This document shows positions 1-6,744 of a DNA stretch of 12,303 bases, piece after piece (positions within the stretch are counted from its first letter, which is position 1; each line of letters starts with the position of its first letter). The stretch comes from an uncultured Prevotella sp. (GTDB taxonomy: Bacteria > Bacteroidota > Bacteroidia > Bacteroidales > Bacteroidaceae): the NCBI GenBank assembly GCA_927910885.1, contig CAKMOD010000017.1, positions 1 to 12,303 on the forward strand, written 5' to 3'. Made by a program: the position numbers and the translations under genes. The notes beneath the pieces were generated by a model. It searched no databases. It was given only the letters and a program-made list of their open reading frames with translations, and was not told the DNA's origin.

Positions 1-1428
1 ACATTGACAGGCTGTTTCGCTGGTAAGTCAACCGCTTCGTCAGGTCGTGGCGGAGAGGTCACTGGCGTTGGTGGAGGGCGTACCTTCCGCGAACCAGCAC
101 CTTACGGCATGACACTTGTCAAGCGTGGCTGGTTGAGAATGGGTTTGGAAAAGCAGGACTCCCTATGGGGTAAGAAGACTCCTGTAAAGGATATCTCTGT
201 TGATGGTTTCTGGATGGATGAAACAGAGGTTACCAATTCCGAGTACAAGCAGTTTGTTGAATGGGTTCGCGATTCAATTATCCGTACCCGTTTGGCTGAC
301 CCTGCATACGGTGGTGATGAAAGCTATATGATTACAGAAGACAAGAACGGTGATCCTATTACACCTCGTTTGGATTGGAATAAGCGTCTTCCTCGTAAGC
401 CTAATGAGGACGAGCAGCGTGCTTTTGAGAGCCTTTATGTGACCAATCCAGTTACGGGTGAAAAGAGTATTGATGGTAGACAGTTGAACTATCGTTTTGA
501 GATTTACGATTATACATCAGCTGCTCTGCGTCGCAACCGTTTGAATCCACAAGAGCGTAACTTGAATACTGATATCACTGTTGATCCTAATGAGGTGGTG
601 ATGATATCAAAGGATACAGCTTATGTCGATGAAAACGGCGTTATTCATAACGAGACGATCAACCGCCCGTTGACAGGTCCTTGGGACTTCCTCAATACTT
701 ATATTGTCAATATCTATCCAGATACGACTTGTTGGGTGAATGACTTCCGTAATTCAGACAACGAGATTTATCTCCGTAATTACTTCAGTAATCCAACTTA
801 TAACAACTACCCTGTGGTAGGTGTAACATGGGAGCAGGCTAATGCTTTCTGTGCTTGGCGTACGGACTATCTGCTTAAAGGTTTGGGAAAAGAGGCACGC
901 TATGTACAGCGTTATCGCCTTCCTACAGAGGCAGAGTGGGAGTTTGCCGCTCGTGGAAAGAATCAGGACGAGTTCCCTTGGGATAATCAAAATGTCAAGA
1001 GTGGCAATGGCTGTTTCTTTGCTAACTTTAAGCCAGACCGTGGAAACTATACGAAAGACGGTAACTTGATTACAAGTAAGGTAGGAATCTATGGTGCAAA
1101 CTCTAATGGTTTGTTCGATATGGCAGGTAATGTTGCCGAGTGGACAAGTACAATTTATACAGAGGCTGGTGTTGATGCGATGAATGACCTCAACCCACAG
1201 TTGGACTATAAAGCAGCCAAGGAAGACCCTTATCGCCTGAAGAAGAAGAGTGTTCGTGGTGGTAGTTGGAAAGACCCAGAGAGCTATATCCGTAGTGCTT
1301 GGCGTACTTGGGAGTATCAGAACCAACCACGTAGTTACATCGGTTTCCGTTGTGTTCGCAGTCTTGCAAGTTCATCAAGTGAGGCAGCAAAAGAGAATAA
1401 GAAAAGCAGTAAGAAAAAGAGAAGATAA
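1..1428 (+). CDS. gldK: GldK/PorK, T9SS ring lipoprotein (5' partial)
   Basis: Outer-membrane lipoprotein of the type IX secretion system; in the family it forms the large periplasmic ring with GldN. The reading frame is already open at base 1. Codons 2-5 read L-T-G-C, a lipobox with the acylated Cys at codon 5, so the real start and signal peptide lie upstream and the TTG at 4 is not the start. The body is an FGE-sulfatase-like fold. Landmarks, numbered by window codon: VTNSEYKQF (77-85), YPVVGVTW (270-277), RLPTEAEWEFAARG (306-319), AGNVAEW (375-381), RGGSW (419-423) and GFRC (448-451). About 180 residues separate the first two landmarks, far more than in plain FGE domains; this fits a GldK-specific insertion. 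The Cys residues expected just after GGSW in active FGE enzymes are absent, so it is probably structural. The C-terminal tail is Ser/Lys/Arg-rich. The stop codon abuts gldL. Confidence 0.93.
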   Translation, partial: TLTGCFAGKSTASSGRGGEVTGVGGGRTFREPAPYGMTLVKRGWLRMGLEKQDSLWGKKTPVKDISVDGFWMDETEVTNSEYKQFVEWVRDSIIRTRLADPAYGGDESYMITEDKNGDPITPRLDWNKRLPRKPNEDEQRAFESLYVTNPVTGEKSIDGRQLNYRFEIYDYTSAALRRNRLNPQERNLNTDITVDPNEVVMISKDTAYVDENGVIHNETINRPLTGPWDFLNTYIVNIYPDTTCWVNDFRNSDNEIYLRNYFSNPTYNNYPVVGVTWEQANAFCAWRTDYLLKGLGKEARYVQRYRLPTEAEWEFAARGKNQDEFPWDNQNVKSGNGCFFANFKPDRGNYTKDGNLITSKVGIYGANSNGLFDMAGNVAEWTSTIYTEAGVDAMNDLNPQLDYKAAKEDPYRLKKKSVRGGSWKDPESYIRSAWRTWEYQNQPRSYIGFRCVRSLASSSSEAAKENKKSSKKKRR

Positions 1429-2226
1429 ATGACACAGTACAGTAAATACAATATCATTTACCATCTGCAGAAGTGGATGGATAGTGTTCCTGGACAGACG
1501 TTTCTGAACTATGGTTATAGTTGGGGAGCTTCGGTGGTAATTCTTGGAGCTTTGTTTAAGTTGACTCACTTGCCGGGAGCAAATATCATGCTTTACTTCG
1601 GTATGGGTACAGAGGTTATCGTGTTCTTTCTCTCTGCGTTCGACCGTCCGTTTGATAAGACAGATGACGGTCGTGAACTTCCAACACATGTTACAGAGGA
1701 GTATCTTGAGGACAAAGAGAATGCAGTAGAACGTCCAGCTGCTGCTCAACAGCCACAATATGCTGCTGCGGAGAATATTGCACAGAGTGTTCAGCAGGCT
1801 ATGCCTTCAGCTAATGATATCGCTGCAGCCGTTGTTGGTCAGCAGAGTAAGGCTATTGCTGATGCACAACAGCAGACGCCTGAGATGGTTGAGGCACAGA
1901 CAAATTATGTATCTGCATTGCAGAATCTGACTGAGATGTTGGGCAAGGTGAACGACCAGAGCCAGCGTCTGACACGTGATAGCGAAGAGATGGAGAATCT
2001 TAATCGTACCCTCACTGGTATCGCTAAGGTTTATGAGATGCAGCTTAAGAGTGCCAGCCAGCAGATTGGTACCATTGATCAGATTAATGACCAGACTCGT
2101 AAGATGGCACAACAGATTGAGCAACTCAATAGTATCTACGCTCGAATGATTGAGGCAATGACTGTTAATATGCGTGTGGCAGCACCGGGTGCAGCTCCTC
2201 AGCAGTCTGCTCCTGAGAGCTTGTAA
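1429..2226 (+). CDS. gldL: GldL/PorL, T9SS motor inner-membrane protein
   Basis: Inner-membrane subunit of the proton-driven motor that powers T9SS (and gliding where present); with GldM it forms the GldLM complex. This 265-aa protein has two hydrophobic segments near the N-terminus, roughly residues 28-48 and 51-72. K44 at the end of the first and E62 inside the second are plausible counterparts of the conserved charged residues tied to proton coupling in the family; that assignment is by position, not alignment. FDRPFD (71-76) follows the second helix. The rest is a cytoplasmic Gln/Ala-rich region, probably coiled coil (about 100-250). The ATG directly follows the gldK TAA with no gap, so translation is probably coupled, and the purine-rich codons of the gldK tail would serve as the ribosome-binding region. 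Confidence 0.95.
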   Translation: MTQYSKYNIIYHLQKWMDSVPGQTFLNYGYSWGASVVILGALFKLTHLPGANIMLYFGMGTEVIVFFLSAFDRPFDKTDDGRELPTHVTEEYLEDKENAVERPAAAQQPQYAAAENIAQSVQQAMPSANDIAAAVVGQQSKAIADAQQQTPEMVEAQTNYVSALQNLTEMLGKVNDQSQRLTRDSEEMENLNRTLTGIAKVYEMQLKSASQQIGTIDQINDQTRKMAQQIEQLNSIYARMIEAMTVNMRVAAPGAAPQQSAPESL

Positions 2227-2241
2227 TGATGAAATAAGGTA

Positions 2242-2270
2242 GGGAAGGTGTCTGTTTACAGCGTCTTCCC
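2242..2270 (+). promoter_or_regulatory. hairpin in the gldL-gldM spacer
   Basis: The arm GGGAAG (2242-2247) pairs with CTTCCC (2265-2270). The pairing continues inward with two G-U pairs and a G-C pair, then a one-base bulge and an inner CTG-TTTA-CAG hairpin. It sits inside the 63-nt gldL-gldM spacer and is not followed by a T-run, so it is not an intrinsic terminator. A role in mRNA processing, stability or relative output of the two genes is inference. Confidence 0.5.
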
Positions 2271-2289
2271 ACTACAAATAATAGAATTA

Positions 2290-3879
2290 ATGGCTATTAA
2301 GAAGAGAAAGATTTCCCCTCGCCAGAAGATGATTAACCTTATGTATATCGTCCTCATGGCAATGTTGGCATTGAATATCTCCACAGAGGTACTCAATGGC
2401 TTCTCTGTTGTTGAAGAGAGCTTGAACCGCACAACGGGAAATTCATCCAAGGAAAATGAAGCTATCTTTGGCGAACTCGACCAAATGATGCGCAAGAACC
2501 CACAGAAGGTGAAGCAGTGGTTTATGATGGCATCGACGGTCAGAGAGATGAGTGATTCTCTCTATAACTATGCACAATCGCTGAAAGTTGCTATCGTTCG
2601 TGAGGCTGATGGCGAGAAGGGTGACCCTTTGAATATCGAAGGAAAGGATAATATTGAGGCTGCCAGCTATATTATGTTGAACCCAGCTAATGGGCAAGGA
2701 CATAAACTTTACGAGGCTATCAATAATTATCGAGCACGTATTCTGCAGTTTGTAACAGACCCTCGACAGAAGAAACTTATCGAAAGTAATCTTTCTACAG
2801 CGGTTCCTAACCATTCTATGGGTAAGAACTGGGAAGAATATATGTTCGAGAATATGCCTGTTGCAGCGGCGGTAACGCTTCTCTCGAAGTTGCAGAGCGA
2901 CGTTCGCTATGCAGAAGGTGAAGTGTTGCATACTTTGGTAGCTAATGTTGGTTTGAAAGACTTACGTGTTAACAAGTTGCAGGCATTCGTTGTACCAAGT
3001 CAGACACGCCTTTATCCGGGTGAGACAATGACGGCACAGATGTTTATGGGAGCTGTTGACTCTACACAGCAGCCACAAGTCTTTGTTAATGGACAACTTA
3101 TCAAAGGCAATCAGATAACTGTTAAGGCTGGTGCGCCTGGTAAACATACTTTGAATGGATATATCCTTATTAAGGATTTAACAGGTAACGTATTGCGTAG
3201 AAATTTCTCACAAGACTATTGGGTTACGGGTGGTCCACAGCCAAAAGAATATATCAGTCCGCAAGGAATGCAGAAGATTCCACCTTTCGATGGAATGGCT
3301 ACAATTGCTGCAGACTTGATGAATGTGCTCTATGCAGGCTTTGATAACCCAATCACTATTAGTATTCCTAACACTTCTCAGAGTGACGTGCAAGCTACAA
3401 TGTCTGGTGGTTCACTCGTTTCAAGGGGTGGTGGTCACTTTATTGCTCGTCCTTCGGCGGTCGGTCAGCCTGTTTCTATTTCTGTATCTGCGAAGGGTCG
3501 TAAGATTGGAGAATACCAGTTCCGTGTGAGAAAATTGCCGGATCCATCGCCATATATTGCTATGGGTGCTGATAGATTTAAGAGTGGAACTCTCTCAAAG
3601 GCTGCACTCATGTCTGCACCAGGCATTCAGGCTGCTATTGATGACGGCTTACTTGATATTCCTTTCAGCGTAACCAGCTTCCGTGTTGTCTTCTTTGATA
3701 ATATGGGTAATGCTGTACCGCTGGCAAGTAATGGTGCTTCCTTCTCTCCACAGCAGAGGGAACAGTTCCGTGAGTTGAGCCGCAACAAGCGATTCTACAT
3801 TACTAATGTTGTCGTTCATGGACCTGATGGTACAACTCGAACGCTCAATGGAAGAAATATGGAGGTAATTGTAAGGTGA
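2290..3879 (+). CDS. gldM: GldM/PorM, T9SS motor periplasmic shaft
   Basis: Partner of GldL: one N-terminal transmembrane helix sits in the GldL bundle, and a long dimeric periplasmic part reaches the GldK-GldN ring to transmit motion. The chosen start gives 529 aa, matching the usual family length. It begins MAIKKRKISPRQKM, a basic cytoplasmic stub, followed by one hydrophobic helix (about residues 14-33). The family's periplasmic domains follow, with the conserved-looking C-terminal part beginning near LPDPSPYIAMG. An upstream in-frame GTG at 2248 would add 14 residues, but it lies inside the intercistronic hairpin and would put a poor extension before the basic stub, so the ATG at 2290 is preferred. 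The leader is A-rich with no strong Shine-Dalgarno. It is the third gene of the T9SS unit. Confidence 0.94.
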   Translation: MAIKKRKISPRQKMINLMYIVLMAMLALNISTEVLNGFSVVEESLNRTTGNSSKENEAIFGELDQMMRKNPQKVKQWFMMASTVREMSDSLYNYAQSLKVAIVREADGEKGDPLNIEGKDNIEAASYIMLNPANGQGHKLYEAINNYRARILQFVTDPRQKKLIESNLSTAVPNHSMGKNWEEYMFENMPVAAAVTLLSKLQSDVRYAEGEVLHTLVANVGLKDLRVNKLQAFVVPSQTRLYPGETMTAQMFMGAVDSTQQPQVFVNGQLIKGNQITVKAGAPGKHTLNGYILIKDLTGNVLRRNFSQDYWVTGGPQPKEYISPQGMQKIPPFDGMATIAADLMNVLYAGFDNPITISIPNTSQSDVQATMSGGSLVSRGGGHFIARPSAVGQPVSISVSAKGRKIGEYQFRVRKLPDPSPYIAMGADRFKSGTLSKAALMSAPGIQAAIDDGLLDIPFSVTSFRVVFFDNMGNAVPLASNGASFSPQQREQFRELSRNKRFYITNVVVHGPDGTTRTLNGRNMEVIVR

Positions 3880-3881
3880 TA

Positions 3882-3937
3882 GTTGACGAGTAGACAAGTT
3901 TACTGATTGACAAGTTGATAGATAGTATTCATACTAT
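3882..3937. repeat. short direct repeats and palindrome, gldM-gldN spacer
   Basis: GACAAGTT occurs exactly at 3893-3900 and 3909-3916, preceded by the related GTTGACGAG (3882-3890). A perfect inverted repeat follows, ATAGTAT (3922-3928) and ATACTAT (3931-3937), separated by two bases. All lie within the 118-nt gap before gldN. No TAnnTTTG-type promoter was seen in this gap. Confidence 0.5.
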
Positions 3938-3997
3938 TTCAACTCATAAAACACGATATCACAGTATCTCTTTTAGTAAAGAACAAACAAAACAATA

Positions 3998-5041
3998 ATG
4001 AAAAAGATATTTCTCATAGTCTGCACAGCCTGCTTGGTACTTACTGTAAGTGCACAGCCTGCTGCACGTCGTAACCAGCAACAGCGCCAGTCGCCTGCTA
4101 ATTCGATTACTACACGTGCGCAGATATCCTTCCCAACAACTGCTCCTTTGGAGGAAGATGTTGTTTGGCGACGTGATATCTATCGTGAACTCAAACTTAC
4201 CGAGGATGCTAATGCGGGTTTGTACTATCCTACAGAGCCTGTAGGTTCACAGATGAATCTCTTTACTTACATCTTCAAGTTGATGATGAGTGGTCCTAAT
4301 CGAGGTGGTATTGCTGCGTATAACTACCGTATGGATGGCAATGAGATTTTTACTGATTCAGCTCGAATCAAGCCTTTGCAGTTCCTTGATAACTATCACA
4401 TCTTCTACGAACGTACTGATCATGGTATTCGCCTTGACAACAGTGATATCCCTTCTGGAGAGGTGAAAGGCTACTATCTTAAAGAGAGTGCCTATTATGA
4501 TCAGGGAACAGCAACCTTCCATCGTAAGGTTGTAGCCCTCTGTCCGATTATGTATCGCGAAGATGATTTCGGAGATGGCGAAGTAAAATACCCTCTTTTC
4601 TGGGTTCGTTACGATGATTTGGCTCCTTTCCTTGCTAAGCAGACCATCATGACCAGTAACCTGAATAATGCGGCAACGATGAGTGTTGACGATTATTTCA
4701 CGATGAATCTCTATAAGGGAAAGATTTATAAGACAACGAATATGTTGGGTAAGACCCTCGCACAATACTGTCCTACTGATTCTGCAATGGCTGCAGAGCA
4801 GAAGAAGATTGAGCGTGAGTTAATTGCTTTTGAGAAGACAATATATGGTGATCCAGCTCGTCGAGATAGTCTGGACAGCATCTCTGCTGCTAAAGAAGCT
4901 GAGAAAGCACCAAGAAAGATAGGACGTTCTCGCCGCACAAGTCCATCGACAAGTAGCGTTAGTCGTACTCGTCGTTCATCTTCAAGCGGAAGTGCAGGAG
5001 CATCTCCTGCACGTGTGACCGTTCGCCGTGAGCGTCATTAA
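3998..5041 (+). CDS. gldN: GldN/PorN, T9SS periplasmic ring protein
   Basis: Periplasmic protein that associates with the GldK lipoprotein to form the T9SS ring below the outer membrane. It is 347 aa and begins with a signal peptide, MKKIFLIVCTACLVLTVSA, with likely cleavage after A19 before Gln. The core (about residues 45-285) carries the GldN-family body, with segments such as EDVVWRRDIYRELKL, NLFTYIFKLMMSG and PLFWVRYDDL. From about residue 290 the protein becomes a low-complexity Ser/Arg/Lys tail (RSRRTSPS, SRTRRSSSS) ending RRERH. The ATG has an A-rich leader. It is the last gene of the cluster; a strong terminator begins 59 bases after its stop. The 118-nt gap from gldM is longer than the other gaps in the unit. 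Confidence 0.94.
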   Translation: MKKIFLIVCTACLVLTVSAQPAARRNQQQRQSPANSITTRAQISFPTTAPLEEDVVWRRDIYRELKLTEDANAGLYYPTEPVGSQMNLFTYIFKLMMSGPNRGGIAAYNYRMDGNEIFTDSARIKPLQFLDNYHIFYERTDHGIRLDNSDIPSGEVKGYYLKESAYYDQGTATFHRKVVALCPIMYREDDFGDGEVKYPLFWVRYDDLAPFLAKQTIMTSNLNNAATMSVDDYFTMNLYKGKIYKTTNMLGKTLAQYCPTDSAMAAEQKKIERELIAFEKTIYGDPARRDSLDSISAAKEAEKAPRKIGRSRRTSPSTSSVSRTRRSSSSGSAGASPARVTVRRERH

Positions 5042-5100
5042 TACTTTTTTGAGTATTCATAGATTTTGTGTGATAGTCTAAAACTATTACATAATAAGGC

Positions 5101-5157
5101 ACACAGAGCAACTCTAAGTTTGCGGCAAGTAACTTGGAGTTGCTCTGTGTTTTTTTC
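5101..5157 (+). terminator. intrinsic terminator of the gldKLMN unit
   Basis: Arms 5101-5120 and 5131-5150 form a 20-bp stem with a single U-G wobble and a 10-nt loop, followed directly by a T-run continuing to 5156. This is a textbook Rho-independent terminator at the end of the T9SS operon. A weaker 6-bp hairpin (AATACT 5040-5045 with AGTATT 5052-5057) overlaps the gldN stop. Confidence 0.95.
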
Positions 5158-5251
5158 TTAAAAGTCTAAATATAAAAAGCAAACCTGATTACCCTAAATT
5201 ACAGAACACTCCTTTTGTCCTAATTTTTCATAGATTGATTTTGTAAAGACC

Positions 5252-5372
5252 ACCAAATAGCTTGCAGATAACGCCTAATTGGCTTGCAAAAGATGCCCTT
5301 TTGAGTTCTTATTAACGCCCTTTTGAAGCCTTGTTAAGCATCTTTAAAAATCTATTTCTGCAACTATTTGGT
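5252..5372. repeat. dispersed repeat copy 1 framed by inverted repeats
   Basis: The core 5271-5346 matches 12195-12270 at about 87% by eye, with two one-base gaps. It is framed by ACCAAATAGCTTGCAG (5252-5267) and CTGCAACTATTTGGT (5358-5372), which are inverted copies differing by one inserted base. Inside the core, segments starting RYGCC recur every 20-23 bases (about 5271, 5293, 5315, 5337), and AAAGATGC (5289-5296) can pair with GCATCTTT (5338-5345). No open reading frame is associated. The identity of the element is unknown to me. Confidence 0.7.
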
Positions 5373-5614
5373 ATAAAGTGACTTACATAGGTGCTAAAGC
5401 AACTCGCTTTTAAGTTATTTCTTTTCCTTTTCTTTGATTATTTTGTCAATAAATTTCTTTATCTTTTGAAGCTAAATCTCATACGGCGGGAAGGAGGAAA
5501 GGGAGGTTTTATTTTTAGATTTGTAGCCCAATAGAGACACCTCTGTATATTGTTTTAAGTTCTGTTTCTCCTGCTTCTTATGTAACTTACTATGTAATAG
5601 GCTTACATTATCGC

Positions 5615-5727
5615 TCCATCTTTTGGAAGAACCTAAATTTCCTTAAGGTTGGTTCTGTAGAATCTACGATGGAATCAGCCTTTAATGAGGGATAGGTAAA
5701 ACTTCATTAAAGGAATTTTATAGAACC
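5615..5727. repeat. nested, competing inverted repeats
   Basis: Pairing A: GGTTCTGTAGAAT (5651-5663) with ATTTTATAGAACC (5715-5727), a 13-bp stem with two G-U wobbles, enclosing CCTTTAATGAGG (5679-5690) with CTTCATTAAAGG (5702-5713). Pairing B uses the same GGTTCT with an upstream AGAACC (5628-5633), TCCATC (5615-5620) with GATGGA (5668-5673), and the small hairpin GTAG-AAT-CTAC (5657-5667). A and B are mutually exclusive because they share 5651-5667. There is no T-run after either, so neither is a terminator. It could be a structured RNA leader or a remnant of a small mobile element with GGTTCT ends. Confidence 0.5.
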
Positions 5728-5788
5728 AAACTTAATTAATTTTAAACGGACAATAATATCCTTACAGATTCAGTTAATGTATAAGGGT

Positions 5789-5814
5789 ACTCGAAAAGTT
5801 GTACTATTTCGAGT
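5789..5814. repeat. 8-bp inverted repeat upstream of the barrel gene
   Basis: ACTCGAAA (5789-5796) and TTTCGAGT (5807-5814) are perfectly complementary, separated by 10 bases. The repeat lies about 78 bases before the preferred start of the next gene. It could be a leader hairpin or an operator; nothing in the sequence decides between these. Confidence 0.4.
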
Positions 5815-5891
5815 CTCTCTCAGATGTGTAAGCATACCTGTTTTGCATGATGAGGAGTGAATTTAGTTCTTTATCATTAACACTTATGGTC

Positions 5892-6521
5892 ATGAAGAAA
5901 ATTATTTCATTGGGTTTCTTAGCCCTATTATTTCTTATTTCTGTTCCTGCCCATGCTGATGAACCATTAAAGTTTGGTGTAAAGGCAGGACTGAATGTGA
6001 GTGATTTCTACTTTGATAGTGATGTTTTTAATAAATCTAATCAGACAGGTTGGTTCATTGGTCCTACTGTGAAGTTCACCTTACCAGTAGTAGGTTTAGG
6101 TATGGATGCTTCTGTTCTCTATGACTATCGAGCAGCCAAACTTGATTATGCTACTATGACGCAGACCGTAAAACAACAGCAGATAGCGATTCCTGTAAAT
6201 GCTCGCTATTCTATTGGATTAGGTAGTGTGGCAAGTATTTTCTTCTTTGGCGGTCCTCAGATTGCATTTAATGTTGGTGAAAAGGAGTATCAGTGGAACA
6301 TGAGAAGTACTTATGCTTTGAAGAATAGTAACTTCAGTGTCAATCTTGGCTTTGGTGTAACGGCCTTCAAACATTTGCAGGTAAGTGCCAACTATAACAT
6401 TGCTTGTGGTAAAACTGGTGATGCAACTTGGAAAACAGCAACAGATGCTGCAACGTCTGTTTTTGAAAAGAAGGGTAGTCGTAACAGTTCATGGCAGTTA
6501 GGTTTAGCTTATTTCTTTTAA
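5892..6521 (+). CDS. small outer-membrane beta-barrel protein (porin family)
   Basis: A 209-aa secreted protein with a clear signal peptide, MKKIISLGFLALLFLISVPAHA, with likely cleavage after A22. The mature part opens KFGVKAGLNVSDF, the typical start of the Bacteroidota outer-membrane beta-barrel family (OMP_b-brl_2/PorT-like), and continues with alternating hydrophobic and polar strands. It ends in an aromatic residue (LAYFF), as expected for insertion into the outer membrane. It resembles the broad family that includes PorT, but nothing here shows it is the T9SS PorT, so no symbol is given. An in-frame ATG at 5886 would add only two residues, and one at 5847 would put a polar stretch before the signal peptide; 5892 fits the signal peptide best. 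No consensus promoter was found near the start. A weak hairpin lies downstream at 6548-6582. Confidence 0.8.
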   Translation: MKKIISLGFLALLFLISVPAHADEPLKFGVKAGLNVSDFYFDSDVFNKSNQTGWFIGPTVKFTLPVVGLGMDASVLYDYRAAKLDYATMTQTVKQQQIAIPVNARYSIGLGSVASIFFFGGPQIAFNVGEKEYQWNMRSTYALKNSNFSVNLGFGVTAFKHLQVSANYNIACGKTGDATWKTATDAATSVFEKKGSRNSSWQLGLAYFF

Positions 6522-6547
6522 GAACAAAACATTAAGTAATATATAAT

Positions 6548-6584
6548 AATATCCCATTTCATCGAGAGAGGAATGAGATATTTT
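6548..6584 (+). terminator. possible weak terminator after the barrel gene
   Basis: Arms 6548-6560 and 6570-6582 can pair over 13 positions with one C-A mismatch and one U-G wobble, with a 9-nt loop. Only a short run of four T follows, and the stem is AT-rich, so termination would be modest. Confidence 0.45.
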
Positions 6585-6649
6585 ATGTGATAAATCTTTA
6601 TGTTAAGACTGATTCTGTGATAGGATAGTGTTATTGACGACTTTCATCA

Positions 6650-6680
6650 TTGCGTATTTGCATCTTTCTTTGTAACTTTG
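6650..6680 (+). promoter_or_regulatory. priA promoter, Bacteroidota type
   Basis: A perfect TAACTTTG (-7 motif TAnnTTTG) at 6673-6680 is preceded after 20 bases by TTG at 6650-6652. The expected transcription start near 6686 leaves a leader of about 60 nt before the chosen priA ATG. Confidence 0.7.
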
Positions 6681-6744
6681 TATTCAAACTAAAGCCTGCT
6701 TCATAGCACAGCAGTAAAGGTTGATAGGTAACAAACAATTTGTA

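Larger units (their letters stand above)
5158..5891. other. long gene-free region before the small barrel gene
   Basis: No convincing gene was seen on either strand over about 730 bases. The region contains a dispersed repeat copy (5271-5346) framed by inverted repeats (5252-5372), a purine-rich run near 5488-5506, a -7-like TAGATTTG at 5516-5523 without a matching -33 element, a complex of inverted repeats at 5615-5727, and a further hairpin at 5789-5814. If the downstream gene is transcribed from near 5530, it would have a leader of about 360 nt spanning these structures; this is speculative. Confidence 0.6.

Noticed and set aside
754..1326. A 190-codon open frame on the minus strand inside gldK
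   Set aside because: It is antisense to a clearly conserved gene, has a Thr/Ile/Leu-rich composition typical of a shadow frame, and has no promoter or homologous look. The other antisense frames in gldL, gldM, gldN and priA were rejected for the same reason.
2248..2289. GTG start giving gldM 14 extra residues
   Set aside because: It lies in the stem of the intercistronic hairpin, and the added residues precede the typical basic start of GldM.
5516..5523. TAGATTTG as a promoter for the small barrel gene
   Set aside because: The -7 motif matches, but no TTG lies about 20 bases upstream and it would be more than 350 bases from the gene. It is kept only as a weak possibility in the region note.
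5892..6521. Naming the small barrel gene porT
   Set aside because: The fold family is shared by many unrelated outer-membrane proteins, and there is no specific evidence for the T9SS role.
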